Positions 21,518 to 32,490 of a stretch of 64,000 nucleotides of DNA are shown one piece after another. Source of the DNA: Schizophyllum amplum (taxonomy: Eukaryota; Basidiomycota; Agaricomycetes; Agaricales; Schizophyllaceae). The notes beneath the pieces are model-generated. The model was not told the origin of the DNA. It saw nothing but the letters and a program-made list of their open reading frames with translations, and searched no databases. The number at the start of each line of letters is the position of its first letter. The stretch's first letter is position 1. The stretch covers positions 186,001 to 250,000 of the forward strand of contig VDMD01000001.1 of NCBI GenBank assembly GCA_007026445.1. The letters are read 5' to 3'. The translations under genes were made by a program, and so were the position numbers.

Positions 21518-22842
21518 ATGAAAGTCATCGTAATTGGAGCAGGCATTGGCGGCCTCGCCGCCTCCATCGCGCTGCGGCAGGACGGCCACGACACCGTCGT
21601 CTACGAGCGCGTCTCCGATCTGCGTCCGGTGGGCGCAGCGATCTCAGTCTGGTCTAATGGCGTGAAGGTCCTGGCCAAGTACGGGTTGCTAGACCGCGTC
21701 AAGCGTGTATCTGGGATGATGGAGCGCATGGCCTACCGACAGTGGGACAACGGGGATGTCTATTGCGACTTCGACCTCAATCCGTTGTATGAGGAGGTGA
21801 GTGATCGGTTCATTCGACGTGTTCCCCCTGACTGACCTTGCATATTCAGGCAAAGATGCGTGCGTACCCTATAGCGCGATCGGAGCTCCAGGCGATGCTG
21901 CTCGACGCGAACAAGCCCGCGCCTGTACATCTCTCCAAGACTGCTGTTTCGTACGAGACCACCGCTGAGGGTGTAACGGTACACTTCCACGACGGCACCT
22001 CAGATACGGGCGACTTTGTCGTCATCTCCGACGGTACACATTCCAAGTTGCGCAACCAAATCACCGGCACCAGCATCGTGCGCGACTACGTCGGCTACGT
22101 CAACTTCAACGGTGCCATCGAGAAGTCGAAGCTTGGCGTGAGTCACCCTCTCCTTCTGCTTTTACCCTTTACCTTACTTCGCTTGCAGCACCTATTACCA
22201 TCCGACACATGGACGCAGTTCGTCGGCGATGGCAAGCGCGTCTCCTTCATGCCCATGTCCGACACCCACTTCTACTTCTTCCTCGACGTCACCACCCCCA
22301 CCGGGACCACGCCCTCTGACTCCGCGCAATGGAAGCCGTTTCTCGCAGAGTACTTTTCTGGCTGGGCTCAGGCCGTCCAGACCCTCATCGCCGAGATGGA
22401 CGTCGGCCGCGTAGCGCGCGTCGAAATCCACGATACGCAGCGGCTCCCGACACTCATTGACCGCGAGGGCGGTCGCGCGCTGATCATCGGCGATGCCGCA
22501 CACGCGACAAGTCCAGACATCGGACAGGGTGGCTGCCAGGCGCTCGAGGACACGTTTGTCGTGCAGCGTTTGTTGCGAAAGCACGGGCTGTCTGGGAAAG
22601 CTAGCGGACGTCCTACCACGGAGGCGCTGCGTGGTGTACTGGATGAGTACGAGGCACTTCGTGCGGATCGATGCGCTGTTCTTGTACAGCGTGCCCGCCA
22701 ACGGTCGAACATCACGCACCGATTGGGTGATCCGAAGGAAACGGAGGCGTGGTACGAGGAGCTGAAGGCCGAAGACGGGAAGGGGATTATGAGCGGGATA
22801 TTGAAGACAATATTGAGCGCTCCCAAGGAGTTGGATGAGTAG
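21518..22842 (+). CDS. FAD-dependent monooxygenase (salicylate hydroxylase-like), 406 aa
   Basis: Group A flavoprotein monooxygenase: uses NAD(P)H and O2 to hydroxylate an aromatic or similar substrate. Exons: 21518-21796, 21850-22137, 22189-22842, with introns of 53 and 51 bp. The N-terminal dinucleotide fold starts VIVIGAGIGGLAASIALRQD (GxGxxG) with a terminal Glu in VVYER. The second FAD motif is ALIIGDAAHATSPDIGQGG, the GD motif that binds the flavin ribityl chain, followed by ALEDTFVVQRLL. There is no signal peptide or membrane segment, so it is probably cytosolic. The substrate cannot be read from sequence. No neighbouring genes suggest a dedicated pathway. Confidence 0.9.
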
Positions 22843-23061
22843 TGGAGTTGCTAGATCTCGGAATACGGCTATCACATCGCATCTGAAATAACACGAGGGA
22901 CACAGCACGCTCTACATCAAGTTGAAGACACAACCAGGTGTGACTACTCATATGCGAATGGCTGGGTTTATTAGACCCCAACAGGATATTTACTGCAGGA
23001 AAGCGATGCATAGTTACTCAGATACTTACTGATACAGATGTACAAACCAGGAAGGCTACAA

Positions 23062-25413
23062 TCACTGCCTCAAACCCAGCTCACGTTGCTCGTGCTTCCA
23101 CTTGTCAAAGCTGACCAGCGTCATCGTCGCCAGGAAACACGGAATCGACCCCTCCGTCCGAATCCAGTACTCCATTTGCTCGTCCACGTCCTCTCCACCA
23201 CCCCTCCCCCTCCCCACCATCCGCATGCTCCTTCCGCCCCCGCTCCCCCCGTCCTTCATCGGCTCGAACGCGAACTGCGCCTCCAGATCGTACACGCTCG
23301 TCACGCGCACACTCCCGTTCCCAAAGAACGCGACCTTCACGCCCAGCACGTTCCGCACGGTCTCCGTGAACTCCTCGGCCTTCGCGTTGAAGACCTGCTT
23401 CAGGCGCTGCCAGCGCTTGTTCGCCTGCGCGAGCTCCTGCGTGAGTGCCGCCTTCTCGTGCTGCCACGCGTCCGCGCTCGCCTGCGGGAGCGCCATCGTC
23501 GCGTTGTCGCCCTCGGAGAGCTGCTGCCGGAGCGCCTCATTCTCGCGCTTGAGGGACTCGAGCGTCTCCGTGCGCGCGGCAAACCAGTTGGCCTCGGGGC
23601 TGTCGGTCGCCGCGAGAATCCGTGTGTTTGGCGGGACGTAGCGGCCGCCCGCCATCTCGCCCCCGAGCTCGAACAGGGTTTGCTCGAGCTGGTCGAGCTG
23701 CTCTAGCGTCTCTGCGTGCTTCTCTTCAGAAGCCTTGAGCTCAGTCCGCAGGTGTTCGGTCTGTTGATACAGGTCGCTCGGGTTCTCGGCCGCGCGTGCA
23801 ATTTCCGCCGCGAGCTTTTCGTTCGTGGCCTTGTACTCGGCGAGCAGCGACTCGAGATTCTGCAAGCGTAGTGCAGTGGCGGGATTGATGGCGGTGGTGC
23901 TTGTGTCTCCGTCGACCGACATGGTATCGTCTACGGTGGTTGCGCCATCTTGCTCCTGCTCGTACGTGCTCTGCAAACCGAGTGAGTTGGTGATAAGGCA
24001 CGGAGCCAAGACTTACCACCATGGATTTCAGGAAGCCGACCTCGCGCTCACCAAGAGCTACGCGGTCATTCAGTCGCCTCTCCTTATCCTTCAGGTCATC
24101 GACTTCGCTCTTGGCAGCGTCGAGCTCCCGCTTGACAGCATCGAGCTCGCCAGACATGACCTGTAGCCGGGTGAGCACGCGACGGTCAGATGAGCGCCGC
24201 ACACACCATGAGTTCAGTCTGCTTCACCCTCAGCGCGGCGCCTTTGTTGCCGAGCTCGTCTGCCAGCTGGGCCTGCGCCGCGCGCAATCGCGAGACCTCG
24301 GCCGCGAGCTCGGCTGATTGTGTGGAATCTCCGGATTTTGCGCTGGACTGCTGCTGCCAATGGTCTCGCTCCGCCTCCGCCTGACCGAGCGCCTGACGCA
24401 GCTCGTCGACGACCTTGAGTTTCTTGTGCAGCGACCGGTTCTCCTCGCGCAAAACCTCCACGCTGGCGTGCCGTGCGCGCAGCGCGTCCACCTCCGAGGA
24501 GAGGCGCTCATTGCGCCGCTCGAGCGTTGAAATGTATGTGGTCTGCCGGGCAAGTTCGGCGGTGATGATGTTGTCGCTGGAGCGGTCGGCCATGCTGGTC
24601 TCCGGATCGGGCGCGCTGGGCACTGCGGCTTCGAGCTCGGCAATGCGGCGGGCGCGGTCCTCGGACACGGCCTGGTACTCTTCGACCTGTTGCGAGAGGT
24701 GACCGAGCTGTTGTGTAAGGCGCGCGACCTCGAGGCGGAGGGCGTCTTGTTCGGACGCGCCTTTGCGGCGGACGCGATCGTGCGCTTCAGTGAGATCGGT
24801 ATGTTCCTCTTGCAGGGCTTCGTAGGTACGACGCAAGGTGTTCAATGTTGTATTGAGGTTGCGCTGGGGGAAAAAGTTAACGGAGACGGACAAAGGAATG
24901 CATGTGGACACACCCTCTCGACCTCCCACTGCGTGTGATGGGATTCGCGCGCATCTTTCTCTTCTGTTTCCCGGTCTGCGAGATATCGTCGCTCCGTCTC
25001 AAGGCGCTCGATCTCGGCGTCCTTGTCTCGCAGCTTGTTTTCCAACTCGTTCTTCGCGGCTTGCAACGACACTATCTGCCGTTCGGATGTAGCTTGCGAG
25101 AGGGTCGAGGTGAAGGCCTGCGTGCGCTGCTGCCGCTTGGCGGAGGATAGCTGGGGGTCTGAGATGTATGAGCACTGAGTACTGAAGCCCTCAATAGAGC
25201 ATGACATGACGCACCCTTCTCGAGCTCTGCCTGCAAGGAGTCTCGCTTCGTAGATGTTATGGGTCTTTGTATCGGGGTGCTGGATAATGTTGAGGCTGCA
25301 ACCGAACGCAAGGTAGGTTTCGTCGACACGGGCGTCCGCGACGATGTTGTCGCCCGTGTCGTGCGAGATACGCGCGTGGCGCTCGGGTTCGGTCGCCGCT
25401 CATCGGGGTTCAT
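23062..25413 (-). CDS. MAD1: Spindle assembly checkpoint protein Mad1, 717 aa
   Basis: Coiled-coil scaffold that recruits Mad2 to unattached kinetochores. The ATG is at 25411-25413. Exons: 25413-25215, 25158-24914, 24863-24207, 24160-24017, 23970-23062; introns 46-56 bp, all in phase. The N-terminus is basic and disordered (PSATRVSRTTRATTSSRTP), then about 500 residues of coiled coil. The C-terminal domain is diagnostic. RWQRLKQVFNAKAEEFTETV contains the RLK motif used for Bub1 binding in other species. It leads into VLGVKVAFFGNGSVRVTSVY and then MEYWIRTEGSIPCFLATMTL, the RWD-like head. A Gly/Arg-rich insert (SGGGRSMRMVGRGRGGGE) interrupts the head. The length is close to known fungal Mad1 proteins. 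Confidence 0.93.
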
Positions 25414-26136
25414 GCTCTGGACTGAGTTCCGCAAGGGTGTTGAGCTGAGTGACTGAGAAGAGCTGCGCGTACGCGTCGATCAGACGCGCCCTTTGACGCG
25501 ACTTGCACGCGACGCGAATGGAAGTCGAGAACAAAAGCGGGAGAACGTTGTTCGTGTTTGTCCCATCGTCCGAAAACGCTCGTGACCGAGTTCAACTTTA
25601 GACTTTGCCTCTCAACTTCAACTTGTCGATCGTGCCGTCTGGTCGTACTGACGCTGGACTTTTCATGTTTGGATTTCCCCCCCCCCCTTTTTTTTGGCTT
25701 TCTCCCTTCTTTCTCCAAAAGAGGCTGAAGACAGCAAGAGTCAGCCGTCAATCGTCTTATAGTGAGTCACGATATTCTGTACTAGACGTCCACCCCCTCG
25801 GACAAGTACTTCGTTTGCTGGGGATGCAGACAAGAAATCCGGATGAGTCTTAAACTCAGTTGATGCTACACTCAGTCGATGTTACTGATACCTCTTTCTC
25901 CAAGGCTTTGGTGGATGCTGCTCGTGTCCCGCTAGCGGTGATGGCATACGTCGTTTTTCTCCCGACTCCATCCCTTAGACCTCAAAGCCCGGTCGGACCT
26001 AGCAGCCGAAGCGTACGCAGCCCTACCTTCTCTACTCACTCTGTCCTGGGCTCGTACTCTTGGACTACCTGCGTGTCGCTCTCCCCTCCCAATTCAATTG
26101 CTTCCTCATGGACCTGTACGTTGACCTTCTCCCCAT
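25414..26136. other. Intergenic upstream of MAD1
   Basis: Contains a homopolymer junction (C10 followed by T8) at about 25678-25696 on the plus strand. No gene is supported. Confidence 0.45.
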
Positions 26137-26222
26137 GGGCGCTTGGCACAGGGGTAGCGCGCACGCTTCGCATCTTCGTAGATCCCTGCGTGAGGTCGAG
26201 GGTTCAATTCCCTCAGTGTCCA
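26137..26222 (+). tRNA. tRNA-Ala (CGC) with 14-bp intron
   Basis: Acceptor stem GGGCGCT pairs with AGTGTCC using two G-T pairs; the discriminator is A. Anticodon stem CACGC/GCGTG encloses TTCGCAT with anticodon CGC, and about 14 bp of intron follow position 37. The T arm is GAGGG-TTCAATT-CCCTC. The D stem GCAC/GCGC has one A-C mismatch. A T7 run about 20 bp downstream can terminate transcription. Confidence 0.85.
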
Positions 26223-26948
26223 TGAAGAACTCCATCGCCTTGGTTTTTTTCTTTTGCTCAATTCCAGAGCTTTTGCGCGCTGGAACATTGGACGAGGACA
26301 GCAGGCAGAAGATCCTGACTTGGCGACCAGATTCATCCCGACTACCGCCAATTCGACGGCTCATATGGGGCTCCGGTAATGTATGATACAGCTTATCCTA
26401 CAGATTGCAGTTGTTATATTGAACAGTTTAATACAGGACGGTCCTTGGAAGGACTGTTTGGCACTGTTACCTTCAAAGTTCGTGCGTCTGACGTTCTACC
26501 CATTATGTGAAATATCTTGATATTCCATACCAATGACACAGGATGCGTAGTGGACGTTGGGGGAAGGGGGTGGCTGATGACAACCTCGCCATCGCATTAT
26601 CTCAGTCTGGTGGGCGCCCGCCGCCGGCCGTGTCATGTCACGGTGTCACAGTTCAACCTCCTGCCGAACGTAACATGCAAACTGATATCTAAGTTCATAC
26701 TTACGGAGAACCAAGCCGCCCGTCGCAGTCTGCAGACTACTAGTACTAGTTGCTCGAAGAGCACCTAAACCTCTGCAGTGACTTGTACTCTCTGGAATCC
26801 AATGTCAACCGGATATGGGGTCCCTCGAACACACTGTATACCGCCAGAATTCAGCGTCGCATGATAAACTTCATTCGTGGAAAGCCTGATCTTGATTAGT
26901 AAAGGTGATTTAAGAATGCAAAACAAAACGCGACGCAGCCTTGGTCAT
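26223..26948. other. Intergenic between tRNA-Ala and tRNA-Met
   Basis: The T7 terminator of tRNA-Ala lies at 26243-26249. No other feature is supported. Confidence 0.45.
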
Positions 26949-27054
26949 TGTCCGCAGCCAGGATCGAACTGGCGATCTCCGGATTTCATCCTCACAGAGG
27001 ACTCATACGTGCAGTATATGAGACCGGCGCTCTAACCAACTGAGCCATGCAGAC
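26949..27054 (-). tRNA. tRNA-Met (CAT), elongator, with 32-bp intron
   Basis: The mature sequence appears identical to the copy at 7111-7214: exons 27054-27017 and 26984-26949, intron 27016-26985. The intron differs in sequence from the other two copies. A T4/T4 stretch follows downstream on the minus strand. Confidence 0.95.
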
Positions 27055-27521
27055 CGTGAGCACTGAGAAGGCTGTAGAATGTGTGGTGGGAGTCGTCTTG
27101 TTTCAAGAAGACGAGACGAGAGAGGCGAACGAAGGGAGACACGAGTGACAGTGGAATGTCCATGAAAGTCACAGGAAGTGGAGGGGCGGGCTGTCAGTAT
27201 ATGTGAGCAATACAGGCCAAGGAGCCCGCACGTGTGACGATCGGCTTACCAGAAAGCAATCTTGCCAAGGGATGCGCCCGCTTCAGGTATTGGAGTGAGA
27301 GCATTGACAGGACGAATAGATGTGCGAGGATAAGAATACAAGTCGGCGTGCGTGAGGGTAGGATACAGCGCGTGAGCGATACAAATAAAATGATCTGTAC
27401 ACGATCAGCAACGATATACGCTGATGGATGAAGAAACGCACCTAAGCAGCCTCCACCATGGCACACACCGGCCAGGAGAGGGATTCGAGGCGCTTCCGCC
27501 AAGTTTTATGTTGCTACCTCC
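27055..27521. other. Intergenic
   Basis: 3' side of the Yar1-like gene and 5' flank of tRNA-Met. No gene is supported. Confidence 0.4.
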
Positions 27522-28151
27522 TCATGCGGGCGCGGCAGTGGACTCGCTAGCCGTCGTAGCCTTCCCGTCGGGACCGATCGCCATTCGCGCGATGCCCCCC
27601 TCAGCGTCCTCGATCTCCACCTCGATGTCGTGCCCATCGACCTTCTCATCCGCCCCGTCCTCCGCCGCATCACCCTCCTCCGCCGTCCCCGCCGAGAGAT
27701 CCATCCGCTCGACCATCCAGCGCGCGCCCTCGTCCCAGCCGCTCTGCTCAGCCACGCCAAGTGGTGACCTCCCCAAACCGTCCTTCACGTCGATCAGCCG
27801 TGCGCCTCCGGCCTTGAATAGCGCCTCCACGGTACCGAGCTGCGCGTTCAAGGCGGCCCAGTGCATGGGTGTCGCCCCCGCGGCGTTCGCCGCCGCAGGA
27901 TCGGCGCGGGCAGCAAGGAGTGAAGAAAGGACATCTGCATGCCCATTGGCAGCGGCCATGTGTGCAGGGGTATTGCCCGCGTCGTCGGCGGCGCACGCTG
28001 CGTCGGGGAAGCGGGCGAGAAATGCGTTCACGTCGTCGAGGTCGCCATAGCGGCAACACAGGCGGAATTCATCCAGCTCGTCGTCTGTGGGGGGCGTCAA
28101 TTTGCTGTCGACAACGTCAGGGGCGTCGATGGCGCTGGGCGGCGCGCTCAT
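27522..28151 (-). CDS. YAR1: Ankyrin-repeat protein, Yar1-like, 209 aa
   Basis: Single-exon gene. The start at 28151 (MSAPPSAID) matches the expected length; an in-frame ATG at 28193 would add 14 residues. After an acidic start (DDELDEFRLCCRYGDLDDVN) there are three ankyrin repeats, with GNTPAHMAAANGHADVLSSL, GATPMHWAALNAQLGTVEAL and GRSPLGVAEQSGWDEGARWM as helix cores. A strongly acidic tail follows (EEGDAAEDGADEKVDGHDIE). Length, repeat number and acidic tail match yeast Yar1, a chaperone for ribosomal protein Rps3. That role is inferred from resemblance. The gene sits between two oppositely used tRNA-Met copies. Confidence 0.78.
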   Translation of the reverse strand: MSAPPSAIDAPDVVDSKLTPPTDDELDEFRLCCRYGDLDDVNAFLARFPDAACAADDAGNTPAHMAAANGHADVLSSLLAARADPAAANAAGATPMHWAALNAQLGTVEALFKAGGARLIDVKDGLGRSPLGVAEQSGWDEGARWMVERMDLSAGTAEEGDAAEDGADEKVDGHDIEVEIEDAEGGIARMAIGPDGKATTASESTAAPA

Positions 28152-28496
28152 CGTGGTGAATGCGAAAAGTGATCGCGGGCGATTAGGCGCCATCGGTCCT
28201 CGGACCGGGCGTCACGAAAGTGATGTCACGGTTGAACTTGTTGGAATATTCTTGCACTGGGGCGCCTCACTCACGCATTCATCGCACATGTCGAACCTCG
28301 TCCGAGGACACCCTAAGCCAGCCACACAAAATGTGTGCTACACATCCATTCTTGATGCTGCCGCTCTCACGGAGTCGCACGATCCACACCTGAATGAACT
28401 CCAGGTTCTACATAGTCTTGTTTCGAGAACAATCATTCTAGGTAGTACATTCGTAAGGACGCACAAAAAAGGAGGAGCGTCCCTGACATGCGCTAC
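28152..28496. other. Intergenic, Yar1-like promoter
   Basis: Upstream region of the Yar1-like gene. A T6 run (plus-strand A6 at about 28465-28470) serves as terminator for the tRNA-Met at 28497-28617. Nothing else is seen. Confidence 0.4.
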
Positions 28497-28617
28497 TGTC
28501 CGCAGCCAGGATCGAACTGGCGATCTCCGGATTGTACCCCCTGGAAGGTTCACATTGATGTTACGCACAACATGCTACATATGAGACCGGCGCTCTAACC
28601 AACTGAGCCATGCAGAC
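28497..28617 (-). tRNA. tRNA-Met (CAT), elongator, with 47-bp intron
   Basis: Same mature sequence as the other two Met copies: exons 28617-28580 and 28532-28497, intron 28579-28533. This is the longest and most different of the three introns. A T6 run lies about 30 bp downstream. Confidence 0.95.
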
Positions 28618-28759
28618 GGTGATGAACACCTTTGTCTCGCCTTCTCACTGCAAGACGCTACCAGAGGTCCCGCATACGACCTTGGTAGCGGTATATAGTC
28701 ATCCCCGAGAGCCTGCAGTGCAATCCTCATATTGGTAGTATCCAGGTACCACAAAGTTC

Positions 28760-30731
28760 TCAGCAGCTCGCTTTCTCGAACACAAACGTCATCTGGCTCA
28801 TCGCGCTCACCGTGAGAACCCAGCCCTGGTCACCGGCCTCAACCACATCCGTCCCGTTCAGCTCGGCGAAGTCTTCCTCCGCCGAGGTGCGGTACGCCGT
28901 GGTCGGCGCCACGCACGGGGAAAACACGAGCTCGAGCTGCACGTCCTCCGCGGTAGGGTTCATCGAGATGATGTTGTATGCGCCGCCCGAAGGGGTGCCG
29001 ACGACGATGGTCGAGTTCAGCAGGGAGGAGTCGGTGCCGGTGATGGGGTAGAGAGGGGAGCCGGCTGTTGAAAGAGAATACTCAGTTTCGCTGGTGGCAA
29101 ATATACCGAAGGGCATCACGTACGTTTGACAAAGTTGCCGAAGTGCTTGTACGCCCAGAAATGTTTCGTCAGATCTACCAGGTGTCAACAAGATCCGTCG
29201 CGAAAGCAAAGGGGGAGATACGCACAGAGCTCATAGTTGCCGTTGGTCGCGTAGTCATCGTCGTAGTAGATGACGCCGTCCTGTTCATTGTGAGCAGAAC
29301 GTGAGCGATTTGTGTAGACTGTACTAACAGTCCAGCCATCCGCGTTCGCAGTAGTTGTGCAGGTCGGGTCGTCAAGAGGATCACAGCCGATGCCGTTGGA
29401 GACGAGCGTCCAGAAGTCGTAGTGCGCCTCGCCCGCAACGAGGATGCTCTGGTAGACCATGCCGGACCACATGAGCGCGTTCGCGATACTGGAATCGTAA
29501 GGATGTGTTAGGATGGGCCCGCCAGTCGAAGCTCAAAGGTAGCTGCTCACGTCGGATCGTATCCCCCAGACCAGCCACGACCGGTGCCATCCGCCTCACC
29601 GAGAGAGCAGCAAACTTCCTAGGGGCCGATGAGCTTAGGCAAAAAGACTCCAAAACAGTCATGTACGCACACTCATCCATGTCGTCTTTTCCGGGAAACG
29701 TTCAGCGACGTCGGCAGCATAGGACGAGTAGCTGTCGTCGGTGGGGAAGTCGTAGGTGTGGTGCACGAGATGCGCCACCTGAGCGGCGTTGAGCCAGGTG
29801 ATCAAGCAGGCGGGGGCATGCCCATACCATGTCAATGACCTCCGGAAGCCAGTCTGCGTACTCGCTCGTCGCACGGCTGAGCGAGCTTGACTCGTCCGCG
29901 AGGATGCCGATCTCGCCCTCGAGACCGCGGTCGACAAGCGCATTGTACAGACCGGTGATCATTTCCGCGCGTCTGACGGTGGGTCAATGCTGAACCAGAC
30001 AATCACAATGATCTAGCTTACTGGTACTGCGTAACCTCCATGCCCTCCTGACCGCACGGCGACGGGCCAAAGTTGTTGTCCGGCTCGTTCATAGGCGAGA
30101 CATAGGAGATCTTCGAGAGACCTTCGTCGACGAGGAAGTGCTCGAGCACGTCCGCGACGTAGCCGCCATACCAATCGCCCGTACCTACAGGATGTCAAAA
30201 ATCAGGGGAAGCCTATGATTGACTCGAGCAAACGCACCATTCGCGAAGCTCGAGCTGCATGATGCGTGTTCGAGCGTCATGGCCGCCGGCGCGCTGTTCA
30301 CGAACATCGTGATCTCCATATCGTCGCCGCCGATCTCCTGCGCCGCGTAGAGGAAGTAGCGCCCAGAAGCGTCTGCATTCCAATCATATGTCCCGTTCGA
30401 CACGTAGAACGTCTCCGGCGCGCGGACTGGGTTAGAGACGTTGACGCCGCCGCCGCCAATGTTGTAGCGGTAGCTCGTCAGGCCCATGCCGGTGTCCAAG
30501 AAAAGCAGGTTGGAGAGGTTCGTGCGGACGTCGTCGGGGAATTGATACAGGTCGTACGGCCACCAGGCGCCTGGGGGATGTCAGACGCGAACTAGTGAGA
30601 GGATCGGAACACGCACCAGAACCGCCGAAGCCGAGCATGGTCATTGATGCCTCGGATGCAACGGTTGCGGCGCGTACATGAAGCGCCGCCTGCATCGCGG
30701 CGAGAGACAGCACGGTGGGCGTTCCCCTCAT
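28760..30731 (-). CDS. Glycoside hydrolase family 30, secreted, 500 aa
   Basis: Retaining glycosidase, close to fungal endo-beta-1,6-galactanases. Ten exons: 30731-30617, 30570-30238, 30184-30022, 29972-29828, 29778-29671, 29618-29551, 29488-29329, 29280-29226, 29174-29124, 29064-28760. Introns are 46-62 bp. The N-terminus is hydrophobic (TVLSLAAMQAALHV), a short signal peptide. Then come GFGGSGAWWPYDLYQFPDD, GLTSYRYNIGGGGVNVSNP and FVNSAPAAMT. SYVSPMNEPDNNFGP carries the acid/base Glu, and TTWMSEVCCSLGEADG carries the nucleophile Glu. The C-terminal 100 residues form the beta-sandwich side domain. Both catalytic residues are present. It likely acts on plant arabinogalactan or fungal wall glucan; which one is not decided by the sequence. 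Confidence 0.92.
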
Positions 30732-30786
30732 GATCGACGCGTCGTAGATACGATAAGCGCGCGTTGGGCACGACCCCATCGAGGGG

Positions 30787-30797
30787 CCTTATATACC
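30787..30797 (-). promoter_or_regulatory. TATA box of the GH30 gene
   Basis: GGTATATAAGG on the minus strand, about 56-66 bp upstream of the ATG. Confidence 0.65.
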
Positions 30798-31592
30798 GTC
30801 GTCCTCGCATGCCGTCAGGCTTCGCGTGCATACATGTGGACGGGTAGGACTTCTGATTGTCCGTGCCAGGAACGGCGAGGGGAGGGCAGATCTGCGGTCG
30901 TGAGCGGGGCGAATCCGGCAGACTGCAGTGTGTTCAGCTTTCAAATCAGAGAAGATAGAGTTGTGATGGTCGGTGTCTATGTCCGCCAACGCACGAGGTC
31001 CGATGGTGAGGGAATGCTGGGTGAACGCCGGGAAAGGAGGCCTCGGGGAGATCGAAAGGAGATTCAACAGAGAAGTCGCACGAGTCACACGCAGTCTTGC
31101 GCACCGGGCAGGTGACTACTTGGCACGGTGAAGTCGAAGTTCATCGCAAAGTGAGGTTCGGTAAAACCACGGTATGTTCCGTCCAGCGCAGTAGAGTGAT
31201 AATCGAAGAGACCCACGCCTTTCTGTAGATCCGTTACGATATGGAGATAAGTAGAGAATAGTTTGAGCCCGGCCCGAGGTGCATTGCGGGAGAAGCGAAG
31301 CAAGAATACTGGTGGAATCGCAGCGGTATGAGGGAGAGTAGAGCGCGATAGTACACGGAGAAGATAGGGACTCAATCAAGGGTAAGGTCAACTTGGAAGT
31401 TCCCTGCAAAACGGGTCCCCAGGATACAATTCAAAGTCGACTACGAGCTCACGACTGTGAGAAAGAACAGAATGCACGGGCCAGTACAGATGGCGGGGCG
31501 TTTTGGTGTTTGGCCTTGCTTGCTACGACGTGTTCGGTCGCGTCGCCGCTACGCGCCGTCACGACATACTCCTCCCTTGTCCTTACGCCCTT
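30798..31592. other. Divergent intergenic region (GH30 / zeta-COP)
   Basis: Upstream regions of two divergent genes. Short frames on both strands lack any recognisable feature. Confidence 0.45.
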
Positions 31593-32397
31593 ATGAATCT
31601 GACTCTCTACACGATCTCCGCGTTCATCATCATGGACAGCGAAGGACACCGCGTCCTCGCGAAATACTATCGCCCAAAAAGCGCTGAGGCGCTGGCGCCC
31701 TTGGGCGCGAAAGGTATGCATCAAATAGCAAGGTGGAAGAAGCGCAGCTGACCAGCATATTGTCGTCTATCCTCGATCTCGCTGTCCATTCAAGCTAGCG
31801 CCTTGAACACGTTGAAAGATCAAAAGGCATTCGAGAAGGGCTTGTGGGGAAAGACAAAGAAGGCGGGCGGTGCGTTGCATGTTCCCTGCAATGAACGCGT
31901 CCTGATCTGTGTTATACAGGCGACATTATTCTGTACCAGGATCATCTTGCACTTTACCGGCATTCCCTCGACCTCATCATATACTACGTTGCATCCCCCG
32001 CCGAGAACGAGGTGCGTTTACATGCGCCGGCGTCGCAGGCATACGCTGATCCTCCCCAGTTGATGCTCTCGACGGCCCTAAACTCCCTCGTCGACGCCTT
32101 CAATCTCTTGCTACGAGGGCAACTGGAGAAGCGCGCAGTACTCGAGAACCTCGATCTCATCCTCCTATGTCTCGACGAAGCCGTCGACGATGGGTGCGTC
32201 TCGCGTGCGCGCGCACATCCCCACAAGCTCACCACCATCCCAGCATCATCCTCGACACCGACTCCGCCGCGCTCGCATCCCGCGTCTCACGAGCAAAGGC
32301 AGACACGACCGAGATCGTCATCAACGAGCAGACGGTCATGAACGCGCTGCAAATCATGGGCGAGCGCGTGCGCGGACAGATCGCCCGCGGGCTCTAG
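31593..32397 (+). CDS. RET3: Coatomer subunit zeta, 191 aa
   Basis: Small subunit of the COPI coat F-subcomplex for Golgi-to-ER vesicles; it has a longin-type fold. Exons: 31593-31713, 31795-31869, 31920-32011, 32060-32193, 32244-32397; introns 48-81 bp. Family signatures in order: MNLTLYTISAFIIMDSEGHR, VLAKYYRPK, KAFEKGLWGKTKKAGGDI, ILYQDHLALYRHSLDLIIYY, EKRAVLENLDLILLCLDEAV, DDGIILDTDSAALASRV. The end, ALQIMGERVRGQIARGL, is also typical. The length matches the family. It converges on the SDR gene, with 93 bp between stop codons. Confidence 0.95.
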
Positions 32398-32490
32398 TAG
32401 CGACGTGGCTCCTTGTTCTCCATGTACCATTTGTCTGTTCATTGCATTCTCCTTCTGCCGTCAACAACGTCTGCTCTCAAGATCGTGCTC

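Noticed and set aside
23038..23706. 222-codon plus-strand frame over the Mad1 C-terminus
   Set aside because: Shadow of the Mad1 exon: a His/Arg/Leu-rich product, low complexity, opposite strand of a clearly conserved domain.
26060..26386. Frames on both strands over the tRNA-Ala
   Set aside because: They span a complete tRNA and its terminator, with no splice logic or domain.
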